From DATEDA01 sp050741515 (GTDB taxonomy: Bacteria > Pseudomonadota > Gammaproteobacteria > Burkholderiales > SG8-39): 64,000 nt of DNA. Positions within the stretch are counted from its first letter, which is position 1. Each line of letters begins with the position of its first letter. Both the position numbers and the translations under genes were made by a program. The notes under the pieces were generated by a model. It made no database searches. It had not been told where the DNA came from and worked only from the letters and a program-made list of their open reading frames with translations. The stretch covers positions 21,921 to 85,920 of the forward strand of contig JBOIFD010000414.1 of the NCBI GenBank assembly GCA_050741515.1, in the 5' to 3' direction. This document shows, piece by piece, positions 1-10,410 of this stretch.

Positions 1-245
1 GGATCCGATCGCCACTGCCCGAGCGGCCCGGTCGGCACGACGTCGGTATGGCCGGCGAAGCAGACGAGCGGAGGCTGCGTGCCGCGGCGCGCCCACAGGT
101 TGGTGACGCCGTTGCTCACGAGCGGCTCGACGTGGAACCCGAGCGGGCGAAGCCGCGCCGCGAGCAGCTCCTGGCAGCCGCCGTCGTCGGGCGTAACCGA
201 GCGCCGCGCGATGAGCGCGCGCGCGAGCTCGAGGGTGTCGCTCAT
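1..245 (-). CDS. dapE: Succinyl-diaminopimelate desuccinylase, N-terminal part (cut by window edge)
   Basis: DapE hydrolyses N-succinyl-LL-2,6-diaminopimelate to LL-diaminopimelate and succinate in the succinylase branch of lysine and peptidoglycan precursor synthesis. Only the first 81 or so residues are present. They begin MSDTLELARALIARRSVTPDD and include FAGHTDVVPTG, whose His is the first metal ligand of M20 peptidases. The start is the ATG at 245-243. The gene runs off the left edge. It follows pilU and shares its strand with dapC and dapD, which supports the assignment. Functional integrity cannot be judged from this piece. Confidence 0.93.
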   Translation of the reverse strand, partial: MSDTLELARALIARRSVTPDDGGCQELLAARLRPLGFHVEPLVSNGVTNLWARRGTQPPLVCFAGHTDVVPTGPLGQWRSD

Positions 246-309
246 TCGCAAGGATCGTTCGCGCCGAAGGGTCCGGCGCGAAGTGTAGCGGTGAAGCGGG
301 TCGGGCGCT

Positions 310-1485
<1,176 letters not shown>

Positions 1486-1519
1486 GGTGGGTTCCCCTGA
1501 AGGACCGCGCCGCGAGCCG

Positions 1520-2341
1520 TCAGTCCCCTCTGAGCAGCTCGTTGATGCTGGTCTTCGCGCGCGTCTTGGCGTCGACCTGCTTCACGATTACGGCGCAATA
1601 AAGGCTGTATTTTCCGTCGGCCGAGGGTAGGGTACCAGGAACTACTACCGATCCGGCCGGCACCCGGCCATGCAGGATCGCGCCGGACGCCCGGTCGTAG
1701 ATGCGGGTGCTCGCGCCGATGTACACGCCCATCGAGATCACTGCGTTCTCCTCGACGATCACGCCCTCGACGATCTCCGAGCGGGCGCCGATGAAGCAGT
1801 TGTCCTCGATGATGGTCGGGTTGGCCTGCAGCGGCTCGAGGACGCCGCCGATGCCCACCCCGCCCGAAAGATGCACGTTCTTGCCGATCTGCGCGCAGCT
1901 GCCGACGGTCGCCCAGGTGTCGACCATCGTCCCCTCGTCGACGTACGCGCCGATGTTGACGTAGGAGGGCATCAACACGACGTTGCGCGCCACATACGCG
2001 CCGCGTCGCGCCACCGCTGGCGGCACCACCCGGAACCCGGCCGCGGCGAAATCCGCCGGCGCGTAGGCTCCGAACTTGACCGGAACCTTGTCGTAGTAGC
2101 GGGTGAACGTCCCGGGAATCACCTGGTTGTCGCTCAACCGGAACGACAGCAGCACCGCTTTCTTGATCCATTGACGGGTCTGCCAGGCGCCAGCCAGCTT
2201 TTCCGCGACCCGAAGCTCGCCCCGGTCGAGCCTGGCGAGCACCGTGTCGACCGCCTCGCGGAGCTCCGGATCGGTCGTGGCGGGGGAAAGGTCCGCGCGG
2301 CGCTCCCACGCCGCTTCGATGACCGCCTGCAGTGCCGGCAT
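1520..2341 (-). CDS. dapD: 2,3,4,5-tetrahydropyridine-2,6-dicarboxylate N-succinyltransferase
   Basis: DapD transfers succinate from succinyl-CoA to tetrahydrodipicolinate, the committed step of the succinylase lysine pathway. From the ATG at 2341 (MPALQAVIEAAWERR) the protein has 273 residues, matching the family length of about 274. Longer in-frame starts up to 2404 would run into dapC and were not chosen. The C-terminal half is a left-handed beta helix of hexapeptide repeats (for example IGAYVDEGTMVDTWATVGSC). The gap to dapC is only 8 nt, indicating one transcript and probable translational coupling. Confidence 0.95.
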   Translation of the reverse strand: MPALQAVIEAAWERRADLSPATTDPELREAVDTVLARLDRGELRVAEKLAGAWQTRQWIKKAVLLSFRLSDNQVIPGTFTRYYDKVPVKFGAYAPADFAAAGFRVVPPAVARRGAYVARNVVLMPSYVNIGAYVDEGTMVDTWATVGSCAQIGKNVHLSGGVGIGGVLEPLQANPTIIEDNCFIGARSEIVEGVIVEENAVISMGVYIGASTRIYDRASGAILHGRVPAGSVVVPGTLPSADGKYSLYCAVIVKQVDAKTRAKTSINELLRGD

Positions 2342-2349
2342 GACCCCTC

Positions 2350-3546
2350 TCAGATCGAGATTGAACGGGCGAACTCGGCGATCCGGCGCACGCCCTCGAG
2401 GCACTCGTCCGGCGGCGCGACGAGCGCGACCCGGACGTACTGTCGGCCGGGGTTGGTCCCGTGCGCTTCGCGCGCGAGGTAGCTGCCCGGCAGGACACTG
2501 ACATTATATTTCCCGTACAGGCCCCGCGCGAACGCCGCGTCGTCGATCGGCGTGCGGATCCAGAGATAGAACCCGCCCGCGGGCATTGCCGCCTCGAGCG
2601 GGGGCCGGATGACCGGCAGGGCGGCGGCGAACTTTTCCCGGTACAAGGCCCGGTTCGCCGCGACGTGAGCCTCGTCGCCCCAGGCCGCCTGGCTTGCGGC
2701 CTGGACGGCCGGGCTCATGGCGCTGCCGTGATAGGTCCGGTAGAGCAGGAACGCCTTGAGCACCGCGGCGTCCCCGGCCACGAACCCCGACCGCATCCCC
2801 GGCACGTTCGAGCGCTTCGACAGGCTCGAGAACACCACCAGCCGCGCGAAGTCGCGCCGTCCGAGCCGCGCCGCAGCCTCGAGCGCGCCGAGCGGCGCAC
2901 GGGCGTCGTCGAAGTAGAGCTCGGAGTAGCACTCGTCGGACGCGATCACGAACCCGTGCCGGTCGGAGAGCCCGAACAGGTGCTGCCACTCCGCGAGGGT
3001 CATCACGTGGCCGGTCGGATTCGCCGGCGAGCAGGTGTACAGGAGCTGGACCCGCGACCACGCGGCCGGCGGGATGGCGGCGTAGTCGATCGCGAAGCCC
3101 CGGGCGCGATCGGCGTTCGCGTACAGCGCGGCCGCCCCCGCGAGCAGGGCCGCGCCCTCGTAGATCTGGTAGAACGGGTTCGGACACAGCACCAGCGGGT
3201 CGCGCGCCCGGTCGACGACCACCTGGGCAATTGCGAACAGCGCCTCGCGCGAGCCGTTGATCGGCAGCACCTGCGTCCCGGGATCGACGCCCGAAAGCCG
3301 GTAGCGGCGGGCGAGCCAGCTCGCGATCGCCTCCCGGAGCGGCGCCGCGCCGATGGTCGGCGGGTACGCCGCGAGCCCGTCGAGGCCCCGGGTCAGCGCC
3401 TCCTTGATGAAGACGGGCGTCGGGTGCTTCGGCTCGCCGATCTGGAGACGGATGGGGGTGAAGCGGGCGTCCGGCGTCACGCCGGCGAAGAGCTCGCGCA
3501 GCTTCTCGAACGGGTACGGCTGGAGCCTCGCGAGGTCTGGGTTCAT
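2350..3546 (-). CDS. dapC: Succinyldiaminopimelate transaminase
   Basis: PLP-dependent class I/II aminotransferase acting between DapD and DapE. It makes N-succinyl-LL-diaminopimelate using glutamate. The protein has 398 residues from MNPDLARLQPYPFEKLRELF. It carries the substrate-binding motif SPANPTGHVM, the conserved Asp of ASDECYSELYF, and the PLP lysine in SSLSKRSNVPGMRSGF. An upstream in-frame start at 3663 would cross the divergent promoter region and was rejected. Being first in a dapC-dapD-pilU-dapE block distinguishes it from a general aminotransferase. Confidence 0.92.
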   Translation of the reverse strand: MNPDLARLQPYPFEKLRELFAGVTPDARFTPIRLQIGEPKHPTPVFIKEALTRGLDGLAAYPPTIGAAPLREAIASWLARRYRLSGVDPGTQVLPINGSREALFAIAQVVVDRARDPLVLCPNPFYQIYEGAALLAGAAALYANADRARGFAIDYAAIPPAAWSRVQLLYTCSPANPTGHVMTLAEWQHLFGLSDRHGFVIASDECYSELYFDDARAPLGALEAAARLGRRDFARLVVFSSLSKRSNVPGMRSGFVAGDAAVLKAFLLYRTYHGSAMSPAVQAASQAAWGDEAHVAANRALYREKFAAALPVIRPPLEAAMPAGGFYLWIRTPIDDAAFARGLYGKYNVSVLPGSYLAREAHGTNPGRQYVRVALVAPPDECLEGVRRIAEFARSISI

Positions 3547-3602
3547 CGGCGCAAGCGTCGCGCGCTCGGGACGCGCCGGGTCGCGCCGGAAGCGACGCTC
3601 TG

Positions 3603-3621
3603 GAATGGTATTATACGGCCC
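3603..3621. promoter_or_regulatory. Candidate divergent promoter between dapC and smc
   Basis: The sequence GTATTATAC at 3608-3616 gives TATAAT on the minus strand (3615-3610), about 64 nt before the dapC start. It also gives TATTAT on the plus strand (3609-3614), about 75 nt before smc. It is an AT-rich spot in a very GC-rich gap. No convincing -35 element is visible on either side. Confidence 0.5.
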
Positions 3622-3689
3622 GCCTTGGATCGTCCCGACCAACCCTCGACAACCGCGGCGCACCGCGCCGCTGCCTGATCGTCGGTAAG

Positions 3690-6600
3690 TTGCGCCTCAC
3701 GCAGATCAAACTGGCCGGGTTCAAGTCGTTCGTCGATCCGACGGCCATCGATGTCCCGGGCCAGCTCGTCGGCGTGGTCGGCCCCAACGGCTGCGGCAAG
3801 TCCAACATCATCGACGCGGTGCGCTGGGTGCTCGGCGAGACGCGGGCGTCCGCGCTCCGCGGCGAGTCGATGCAGGACGTCATCTTCAACGGCACGCTGC
3901 AGCGCGCGCCGGTCGCGCGCTCGAGCGTCGAGCTCGCATTCGACAACAGCCTGGGCAGGGCGGCCGGCCAGTGGTCGCAATACGCCGAGATCGCGGTGAA
4001 GCGCGTCCTCCAGCGCGACGGCGAATCGTCGTACCACATCAACAACACCCAGGTGCGGCGCCGCGACGTGCAGGACATCTTCCTCGGCACCGGCCTCGGC
4101 CCGCGGGCGTACGCGATCATCGAGCAGGGGATGATCTCGCGCGTCATCGAGGCGAAGCCCGAGGAGCTGCGGATCTTCCTCGAGGAGGCCGCCGGCGTGT
4201 CGAAGTACAGGGAGCGCCGCCGCGAGACCGAGCATCGCCTCGCCGACACGCGGGAGAACCTGACGCGCGTCGACGACATCCGGCGCGAGCTCGAGACCCA
4301 GATCGAGAAGCTCACCCGCCAGGCCGAGGTCGCGCGCCAGTACAAGGCGCTGCAGGGCGAGGCCGCGCACAAGCAGAGCCTGCTCTGGCTGCTCCGCAAG
4401 CGCGACGCCGAGAACGACGCGCTGCGGGTGAAGCGCGAGATCGACCGGGTCGCGACCGAGCTCGAGGCCGAGACCGCGCGGGTCCGCGCGATCGAGAGCC
4501 GGCTCGAGCAGGCGCGCGTGGATCATTACGCGGCCGCGGACGCGGTCAACGTCGTCCAGGGCGCGCTCTACGAGGTCAATACGGAGGTCTCCAGGCTCGA
4601 GGCCGAGCTGCGGTTCATGACCGAGACCCGGCAGCGGCTCGAGGCGCAACGCGCCCATCTCGCGCTCCAGCTCGGGCAGTGGCAGCGAAGCCGCGCCGAG
4701 CTGGATGAGGCCGCCGCGGACTGGGCGCGGCGGGGCGGTGACGCCGCGGCGCGGGTCGCGGCGGCGGCGGCGCGGCTCGGTGCGGAGGAGGCCCGCCTGC
4801 CGGAGATGGAAGAGGCGTTCCGCGCCACGCAGGCGCGGCTGGAGGAATCGCGTGCCGCGATCGCGCGCGCGGAGCAAGCGCTGCAGCTCGAGCAGGCGCA
4901 CCTCGCGCACGTCGCCCGCACCCTCCAGGGTCACGCCACGCGCACCGAGCGGCTGGTCGCCGAGCGCGCGCAACTCGCGGCGCCCGATTCCGCGCGCCCG
5001 GACGAGCTCGCCCGGGGAATCGCGAGCGCCGACGCGGACGCCGCGGCCTGCGCGGCCCGCATCCGCGAGCTGCAGGAAGACCTGCCGGTGCTCGAAGCCG
5101 CGCGGAGCGCGGGGCTCGCGCGCCTCCAGGAGCTGGAGCGCGACGTGAATACCCGCGCCGGCCGGCTCGCGACGCTCCAGCACATCCAGGAGCAGGTCGA
5201 AGAGGGCGTTGAGGTCAACGACTGGCTCGCCAAGCACGGGCTCCAGCGCCGCGGGCGGCTGTGGCAGAAGATCACGGTCGAGCCGGGGTGGGAAACGGCG
5301 GTGGAGTCGGTGCTGCGCGAGCGGTTGCACGCGCTCGAGGTGGCCGACCCGCGGGCGCTGGAAGCGCTGCTCGACGATCCGCCCCCCGCGAAGCTGAGCG
5401 TATTCGCGCCGGGCGGCGCCGAGCCCGGCGTTGCCGATCGGTCCGGACTCCGGCCGCTCGCGTCGCTCGTGCGGTTTGCCGATGCGACCGCCCGGCCGCT
5501 GGTCGCCGACTGGCTCGCCGGATGCCTCGCCGTGGAAGGCGTGCCGCCGGCTGCGACCCGTCTGGCGCTCCCGCCGGGGACGATCCTCGTCAACCGCGAA
5601 GGGCATCAGTTCACCCGCCACGCGGTCAGCTTCCATGGCCCCGACTGCGTCGAGGCCGGGATCCTCGCCCGACAGCGCGAGATCGAGGGGCTGAGCGAGG
5701 CGCTGCGCGGATTCGAGGAGCGTACGCAGGCAGCCCGAGACGTCCACGCTTCGGCCGAGCGCCAGCTCGCCGCCCGGCGCGAGGAGGTGGGCGCGCTGCA
5801 GGAGCGCGAGGCCGATCGCCACCGGACGCGGCACGAGCTTCAGCTCGAGCACGTGCGGGTGAGCGAGGCGATCGGCCGCGTGCGCGAGCGGGGGCGGCAG
5901 ATCGCCGACGAGCTGGCCGAGATCGAACGCCAGCGCGCCCAGGAGCGGGAGGCCCAGTCCGTTGCGGAGGCCAACCTGAAGCGCCATCAGGAGGAACTCG
6001 CCGAGCGTGCCGTGGCGCTCGACGCGACGCGGCGAACCTACGCGACCGCGTCCGAAGCGTTGGACGCTCAGCGCGACGCCGTCCAGTCGACCTCCCGCGA
6101 AGTCCAGGAAACGTCATTCTATGAGCGAGAATGTTCTTCTAAAATCAATGAAATAACGAGATCTATTCAAGTTATTTCAGAACAGACGGCCCAAGGCGAA
6201 ACCGAGCGGGCGAAGACCGAAACGGAGCTCTCGGCGCTGCGGGCCGACGGCACGCAACAGGCCTTGCAGGCGGCGCTGGCCCAGCGGGTGGAACGCGAGG
6301 CGCGCCTGACAGCGACCCGGACCGGGCTGGAGGAGGCGGGGGCGCTCCTGCGGTCCGCCGACGAGGAGCGGCTCGCCGCCGAGCAGAAGCTCCCCCCGCT
6401 TCGCGATCGGGTCGGCGAGCTGCGGCTCAAGGAGCAGGCAGCCCGGCTCGCCGTGGAGCAGTTCGCGCAGCAGCTCGCCGACGCCCACGTCGACGAGGCG
6501 GATCTCGCCCAGTCGCTCGACGGCAAGCTGCGGCCGTCCGCGCTGCAGGCCGAGATCGCGCGGCTGCAGCAGGCGATGACGGACCTCGGAGCGATCAACA

Positions 6601-7208
6601 TGGCGGCGCTGGAGGAGCTTGCGACCGCCACCGAGCGCAAGGGGTTTCTCGACGCGCAGGCCGGCGACCTCGCGCAGGCCCTCGAGACGCTCGAGAACGC
6701 CATCCGCCGCATCGACCGCGAGACGCGCGAGATGCTGCGGCAGACGTTCGAGGACGCGAACCGCCACTTCGGCGCGCTCTTCCCCGAGCTCTTCGGCGGC
6801 GGCGAGGCGCGGCTGGAGATGACCGGCGAGGAGATTCTCGACGCCGGCATCGAGGTCCGGGCCCAGCCGCCGGGCAAGCGGACCGCCACCATTCATCTCC
6901 TCTCCGGCGGCGAGAAGGCGCTCACCGCGATCGCGCTCGTCTTCGCCCTGTTCCAGCTGAACCCCGCGCCCTTCTGCCTGCTCGACGAGGTCGACGCGCC
7001 GCTCGACGATACCAACACCGAGCGGTTCTGCAACCTCGTGCGGCGGATGGCCGAGGCGACCCAGTTCCTGTTCATCACCCACAACAAGATCACCATGGAG
7101 CTCGCCGCGCAGCTGATCGGCGTCACGATGCCCGAGCAGGGGGTATCGCGCGTCGTCGCGGTGGACATCGAGGAGGCGCTCCGCATCCGGGAGGCGGCTG
7201 CCGCCTGA
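3690..7208 (+). CDS. smc: Chromosome segregation protein SMC
   Basis: Condensin-type ATPase that organises and segregates the chromosome. The 1172-residue protein shows Walker A GPNGCGKSN near residues 31-39 and a long coiled coil. A hinge follows at about 519-650, then the returning coil. The signature LLSGGEKALTAIALVFA lies near 1070 and Walker B FCLLDEVDAPLDD near 1094. The start is a TTG with a weak GGTAAG upstream, chosen because MRLTQIKLAGFKSF is the standard SMC N-terminus. Codons at 6115-6180 are markedly AT-rich although the encoded coil sequence looks normal (see findings). scpA and scpB are not in the window. Confidence 0.97.
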   Translation: MRLTQIKLAGFKSFVDPTAIDVPGQLVGVVGPNGCGKSNIIDAVRWVLGETRASALRGESMQDVIFNGTLQRAPVARSSVELAFDNSLGRAAGQWSQYAEIAVKRVLQRDGESSYHINNTQVRRRDVQDIFLGTGLGPRAYAIIEQGMISRVIEAKPEELRIFLEEAAGVSKYRERRRETEHRLADTRENLTRVDDIRRELETQIEKLTRQAEVARQYKALQGEAAHKQSLLWLLRKRDAENDALRVKREIDRVATELEAETARVRAIESRLEQARVDHYAAADAVNVVQGALYEVNTEVSRLEAELRFMTETRQRLEAQRAHLALQLGQWQRSRAELDEAAADWARRGGDAAARVAAAAARLGAEEARLPEMEEAFRATQARLEESRAAIARAEQALQLEQAHLAHVARTLQGHATRTERLVAERAQLAAPDSARPDELARGIASADADAAACAARIRELQEDLPVLEAARSAGLARLQELERDVNTRAGRLATLQHIQEQVEEGVEVNDWLAKHGLQRRGRLWQKITVEPGWETAVESVLRERLHALEVADPRALEALLDDPPPAKLSVFAPGGAEPGVADRSGLRPLASLVRFADATARPLVADWLAGCLAVEGVPPAATRLALPPGTILVNREGHQFTRHAVSFHGPDCVEAGILARQREIEGLSEALRGFEERTQAARDVHASAERQLAARREEVGALQEREADRHRTRHELQLEHVRVSEAIGRVRERGRQIADELAEIERQRAQEREAQSVAEANLKRHQEELAERAVALDATRRTYATASEALDAQRDAVQSTSREVQETSFYERECSSKINEITRSIQVISEQTAQGETERAKTETELSALRADGTQQALQAALAQRVEREARLTATRTGLEEAGALLRSADEERLAAEQKLPPLRDRVGELRLKEQAARLAVEQFAQQLADAHVDEADLAQSLDGKLRPSALQAEIARLQQAMTDLGAINMAALEELATATERKGFLDAQAGDLAQALETLENAIRRIDRETREMLRQTFEDANRHFGALFPELFGGGEARLEMTGEEILDAGIEVRAQPPGKRTATIHLLSGGEKALTAIALVFALFQLNPAPFCLLDEVDAPLDDTNTERFCNLVRRMAEATQFLFITHNKITMELAAQLIGVTMPEQGVSRVVAVDIEEALRIREAAAA
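6149..6179. repeat. AT-rich 9-bp inverted repeat inside smc
   Basis: TGAAATAAC at 6149-6157 is exactly reverse-complemented by GTTATTTCA at 6171-6179, with a 13-nt spacer. It sits in an AT-rich patch of about 65 bp surrounded by GC-rich coding sequence. The reading frame of smc continues through it. Its function is unknown; it could be a protein-binding site, an RNA hairpin or a trace of recombination. Confidence 0.75.
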
Positions 7209-7274
7209 ACGCGGCCCTGAAGGCGCGGGCGGGCGGCACCCTCTCGCGCGACTCGCACGAGGTAACGGCGCACC

Positions 7275-8387
7275 ATGAGTGATCTGCAGCTCGGCCTCCT
7301 CGCGATCGGTGTTGCGGTGGTGGTGGGCGTGATCGCCTATAACAAGTGGCAGGAAGCGAAGCTCAGGCGGCGCACCGAAGCGGCCTTCGGTACGCAGCCC
7401 GGCGATGCCCTGCTGCGCGGGACGCGGGCGGACGGCGAAGGAGATTCGCGTCCGCCCCCCGCAGCGTCGGCGCCGGGCCCGGTCACGCGCACGATCGAGC
7501 ACCGGCTCGCCGACGACGGGGGCCTCCCGCAGCCACTCCGCGAACCGCCCACGGGACCATTGCCGGCGGCGACGCTGGATCCCGAAGTCGACTACATCGT
7601 GGACCTCGCATGCGCGCGCGCGGCTGCCGGGGCCGAGGTTTCGACTCATGCCCAGGCGATGGTCGACGAGGCGCTGATCAGGCCGGTCCACTGGGAAGGC
7701 TACGACGACGCGCGCTCGGTCTGGCGACCGGTCAGCGCGGAGGCGCGATATCTTCGCCTGCGGGTGGGGCTGCAACTCGCCAACCGCACCGGCGCGGTCA
7801 CCGAGGACGATCTCCTTCCGTTCTGCGGGGCAGTCCAGGAGGTCGCGCTCGCCCTGGCGGCCGAGGCCGACTTCCCCGATACCGACGCCGCGCTCGCGCG
7901 CGCCGCCGCGCTGGATCGGTTCTGCACCGACGTGGATCTGCAGATCGGGCTCAGCGTCATCGGCAGCGAATCGCACCCGTTCTCCGGCAGCAAGATCCGG
8001 GCGCTCGCCGAGAGCGCGGGACTCGCGATCGGGCGCGACGGACGGTTCCATCGCGCCGGCGAGGACGGCACGGAGCTCTTTTCGCTCGCCAACCTCGAGC
8101 CGATGCCGTTTCACCCCGAGACGATCAAGACGCTGCAGACGCGCGGGATCACCGTGCTGTTCGACGTGCCGCGCGTGCCGCCCAGCGCCGCGGCGTTCCG
8201 CCGTTTCATCGATTTCGCGCACCAGCTCGAGCAGGCGCTCGGCGGAGTGCTGGTGGACGACAACCGGAAACCGATCGGGCAGGCCGCGCTCGAGGCGATC
8301 GGCCAGCAGCTCGAGCGCATCCACCAGACGATGCAGGCGCGCGGGATCCCCGCCGGCGGACCGGTTGCGCTCCGGCTCTTCGGCTAG
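7275..8387 (+). CDS. zipA: Cell division protein ZipA-like (FtsZ-binding)
   Basis: Inner-membrane division protein that tethers FtsZ. The 370-residue product begins with a single N-terminal membrane anchor (LQLGLLAIGVAVVVGVIAYN), then a basic, Pro/Ala-rich linker. The C-terminal domain from about residue 215 fits the ZipA FtsZ-binding fold (DVDLQIGLSVIGSESHPFSG onward, and MTFDVPRV-type strands). Its position between smc and ligA, abutting ligA, is the usual proteobacterial arrangement. Sequence conservation in this family is weak, so context carries much of the call. Confidence 0.82.
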   Translation: MSDLQLGLLAIGVAVVVGVIAYNKWQEAKLRRRTEAAFGTQPGDALLRGTRADGEGDSRPPPAASAPGPVTRTIEHRLADDGGLPQPLREPPTGPLPAATLDPEVDYIVDLACARAAAGAEVSTHAQAMVDEALIRPVHWEGYDDARSVWRPVSAEARYLRLRVGLQLANRTGAVTEDDLLPFCGAVQEVALALAAEADFPDTDAALARAAALDRFCTDVDLQIGLSVIGSESHPFSGSKIRALAESAGLAIGRDGRFHRAGEDGTELFSLANLEPMPFHPETIKTLQTRGITVLFDVPRVPPSAAAFRRFIDFAHQLEQALGGVLVDDNRKPIGQAALEAIGQQLERIHQTMQARGIPAGGPVALRLFG

Positions 8388-10403
8388 ATGGCGGTGCCCC
8401 GCGAGGTCGCCGAGCGCGCGAAGCGGCTCCGCGCGCAGCTCGAGGACGCGAACTACCGCTACTACGTGCTCGATGCCCCGACCATCAGCGACGCCGAGTA
8501 TGACCGCCTGTTTCGCGAGCTCCAGGACCTGGAGGCTCGGCACCGCGAGCTCGCCACGGCGGACTCGCCCACGCAGCGGGTCGGTGCTGCGCCGGCGCAG
8601 GCGTTCGGCACGGTCAAGCACCGTGTGCCGATGCTTTCGGTCAACAACGCATTCACCGCGGAGGAAGTGGAGGCGTTCGACCGCCGCGTCCGCGAAGCGC
8701 TCGACGCCGGGGTGGTCGAGTACTGCTGCGAACCGAAGTTCGACGGCCTCGCGATCAGCCTCGCGTACGAGCGCGGAGCGTTCGTGCAGGGCACCACGCG
8801 CGGCGACGGTTATTCGGGCGAGGACGTGACGGCGAACCTGCGGACGATCCGGGCGATCCCGCTGCGGCTCCGCACCGCGCCGCCGCCGCGGCTGCTCGAA
8901 GTCCGTGGCGAGGTGCTGATCTACCGGCGTGACTTCGAGCGGCTCAATGCCCGGCAGCGGGAGAAGGGCGAGAAGGAGTTCGCGAATCCCCGCAATGCCG
9001 CCGCTGGAAGCCTGCGCCAGCTCGACCCGCGCGTCACGGCGCGCCGGCCATTGCGGTTCTTCGCCTATGGCGTGGGCGAGGTCGAGGGGCTGCGACCGCC
9101 GGTGACGCAGGCTGGCGTGCTCGAGGCGCTCGCCGGGCTCGGGTTGCCGGTCTGCGAGGAGCGCGATGTGGCGACCGGGGCGGAGGGGTTGCTCGGGTTC
9201 TATCGGCGGCTCGGCGAGAAGCGCGAACGGCTGCCGTACGACATCGACGGCGTGGTGTACAAGGTGAACCGGCTCGATCTCCAGCGCGCGCTGGGCTTCG
9301 TCGCCCGCGCGCCGCGCTTCGCCGTGGCGCACAAGTTCCCGGCCGAGGAGGCGACCACCGAAGTGACGGCGATCGAGGTGCAGGTCGGACGAACCGGCGC
9401 CGTCACGCCGGTTGCGCGGCTGAAGCCGGTCTTCGTCGGCGGTGCGACGGTGACGAATGCGACGCTCCATAATGACGACGAGGTCCGGCGCAAGGACGTC
9501 TGGCGCGGCGACACCGTCGTCGTGCGCCGGGCCGGCGACGTCATCCCCGAGGTCGTGCGCGTCGTGCACCCCGGGCCGCGGCGGCCGGGCGATGCGTTCC
9601 GCATGCCGAGGCAATGTCCCGAATGCGGCTCGGACGTGGCCCGCCTGCCGGACGAGGCGATCGCCCGCTGCACGGGGGGGCTCTTTTGCCCGGCGCAGCG
9701 GAAGCAGGCGCTGCTCCACTTCGCGTCGCGGCGCGCGCTCGACATCGAGGGCCTGGGCGAAAAGCTCGTGGACCAGCTCGTCGACGGGGACCTGGTCCGC
9801 ACGCCGGCGGATCTGTACAGGCTCAGGCTGGAGGATCTCGTGTCGCTCGAGCGGATGGGTGAGAAGTCGGCGCAGAATCTGCTCGACCAGCTCGAACGAT
9901 CGAAGGCTACGACGCTCGCGCGCTTCATCTACGCGCTCGGGATTCGCAACGTCGGCGAGGCGACGGCGCGCGACCTCGCGCGCCACTTCGGGGCGCTGGA
10001 GCCGCTGCTGGGAGCCGACGAGAGCGAGCTCCAGGAGGCGCCCGACGTCGGTCCGGTGGTGGCAATGTCGATCCGCGGGTTCTTCGCCGAGCGGCACAAC
10101 CGGGACGTCGTCCACGCGCTCCGGCGCGCCGGCGTCCGCTGGGAAGAGGGGCGACGGAGGTCAACGGCCGGCGGGCCGGGAGCGGGCAAGACGTTCGTGA
10201 TCACCGGGGCGCTGCCGGGCATGACGCGCGACGCGGCGACCGAGCTCATCGAATCGCGCGGCGGCAAGGTCACCGGCTCGGTCTCGAAGAAGACCGATTA
10301 CGTGATCGCCGGAGCCGAGGCGGGCGCGAAGCTCGCCAAGGCCGCGACGCTCGGGATCCCGGTGCTCGACGAGGCCGGCCTGTTGAAGCTGTTGCGAGAG
10401 TGA
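8388..10403 (+). CDS. ligA: NAD+-dependent DNA ligase LigA
   Basis: Seals nicks during replication and repair using NAD+. The 671-residue protein has the adenylation lysine motif CEPKFDGLAI near residues 113-122 and the following GDGYSGEDVT. It then has the OB fold and a four-cysteine zinc finger (CPECGSDVARLP...C...FCPAQ). Helix-hairpin-helix repeats follow, and a C-terminal BRCT domain (KTFVITGALPGMTRDAATELI). The ATG directly follows the zipA stop with no gap, so the two genes are translationally linked. Confidence 0.97.
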   Translation: MAVPREVAERAKRLRAQLEDANYRYYVLDAPTISDAEYDRLFRELQDLEARHRELATADSPTQRVGAAPAQAFGTVKHRVPMLSVNNAFTAEEVEAFDRRVREALDAGVVEYCCEPKFDGLAISLAYERGAFVQGTTRGDGYSGEDVTANLRTIRAIPLRLRTAPPPRLLEVRGEVLIYRRDFERLNARQREKGEKEFANPRNAAAGSLRQLDPRVTARRPLRFFAYGVGEVEGLRPPVTQAGVLEALAGLGLPVCEERDVATGAEGLLGFYRRLGEKRERLPYDIDGVVYKVNRLDLQRALGFVARAPRFAVAHKFPAEEATTEVTAIEVQVGRTGAVTPVARLKPVFVGGATVTNATLHNDDEVRRKDVWRGDTVVVRRAGDVIPEVVRVVHPGPRRPGDAFRMPRQCPECGSDVARLPDEAIARCTGGLFCPAQRKQALLHFASRRALDIEGLGEKLVDQLVDGDLVRTPADLYRLRLEDLVSLERMGEKSAQNLLDQLERSKATTLARFIYALGIRNVGEATARDLARHFGALEPLLGADESELQEAPDVGPVVAMSIRGFFAERHNRDVVHALRRAGVRWEEGRRRSTAGGPGAGKTFVITGALPGMTRDAATELIESRGGKVTGSVSKKTDYVIAGAEAGAKLAKAATLGIPVLDEAGLLKLLRE

Positions 10404-10410
10404 GGGTGGC

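Noticed and set aside
2342..2404. Extended N-terminus for dapD
   Set aside because: It would overlap the dapC coding region, and the shorter form already has the family's length.
3543..5987. Minus-strand frame of about 810 codons antisense to the first half of smc
   Set aside because: It has low complexity and no motif, and smc on the other strand has all condensin signatures.
6177..10115. Minus-strand open frame of about 1300 codons across smc, zipA and ligA
   Set aside because: It is antisense to three well-supported genes and its composition (runs of Arg, Ala, Glu) is what a GC-rich antisense frame gives. It has no recognisable domain.
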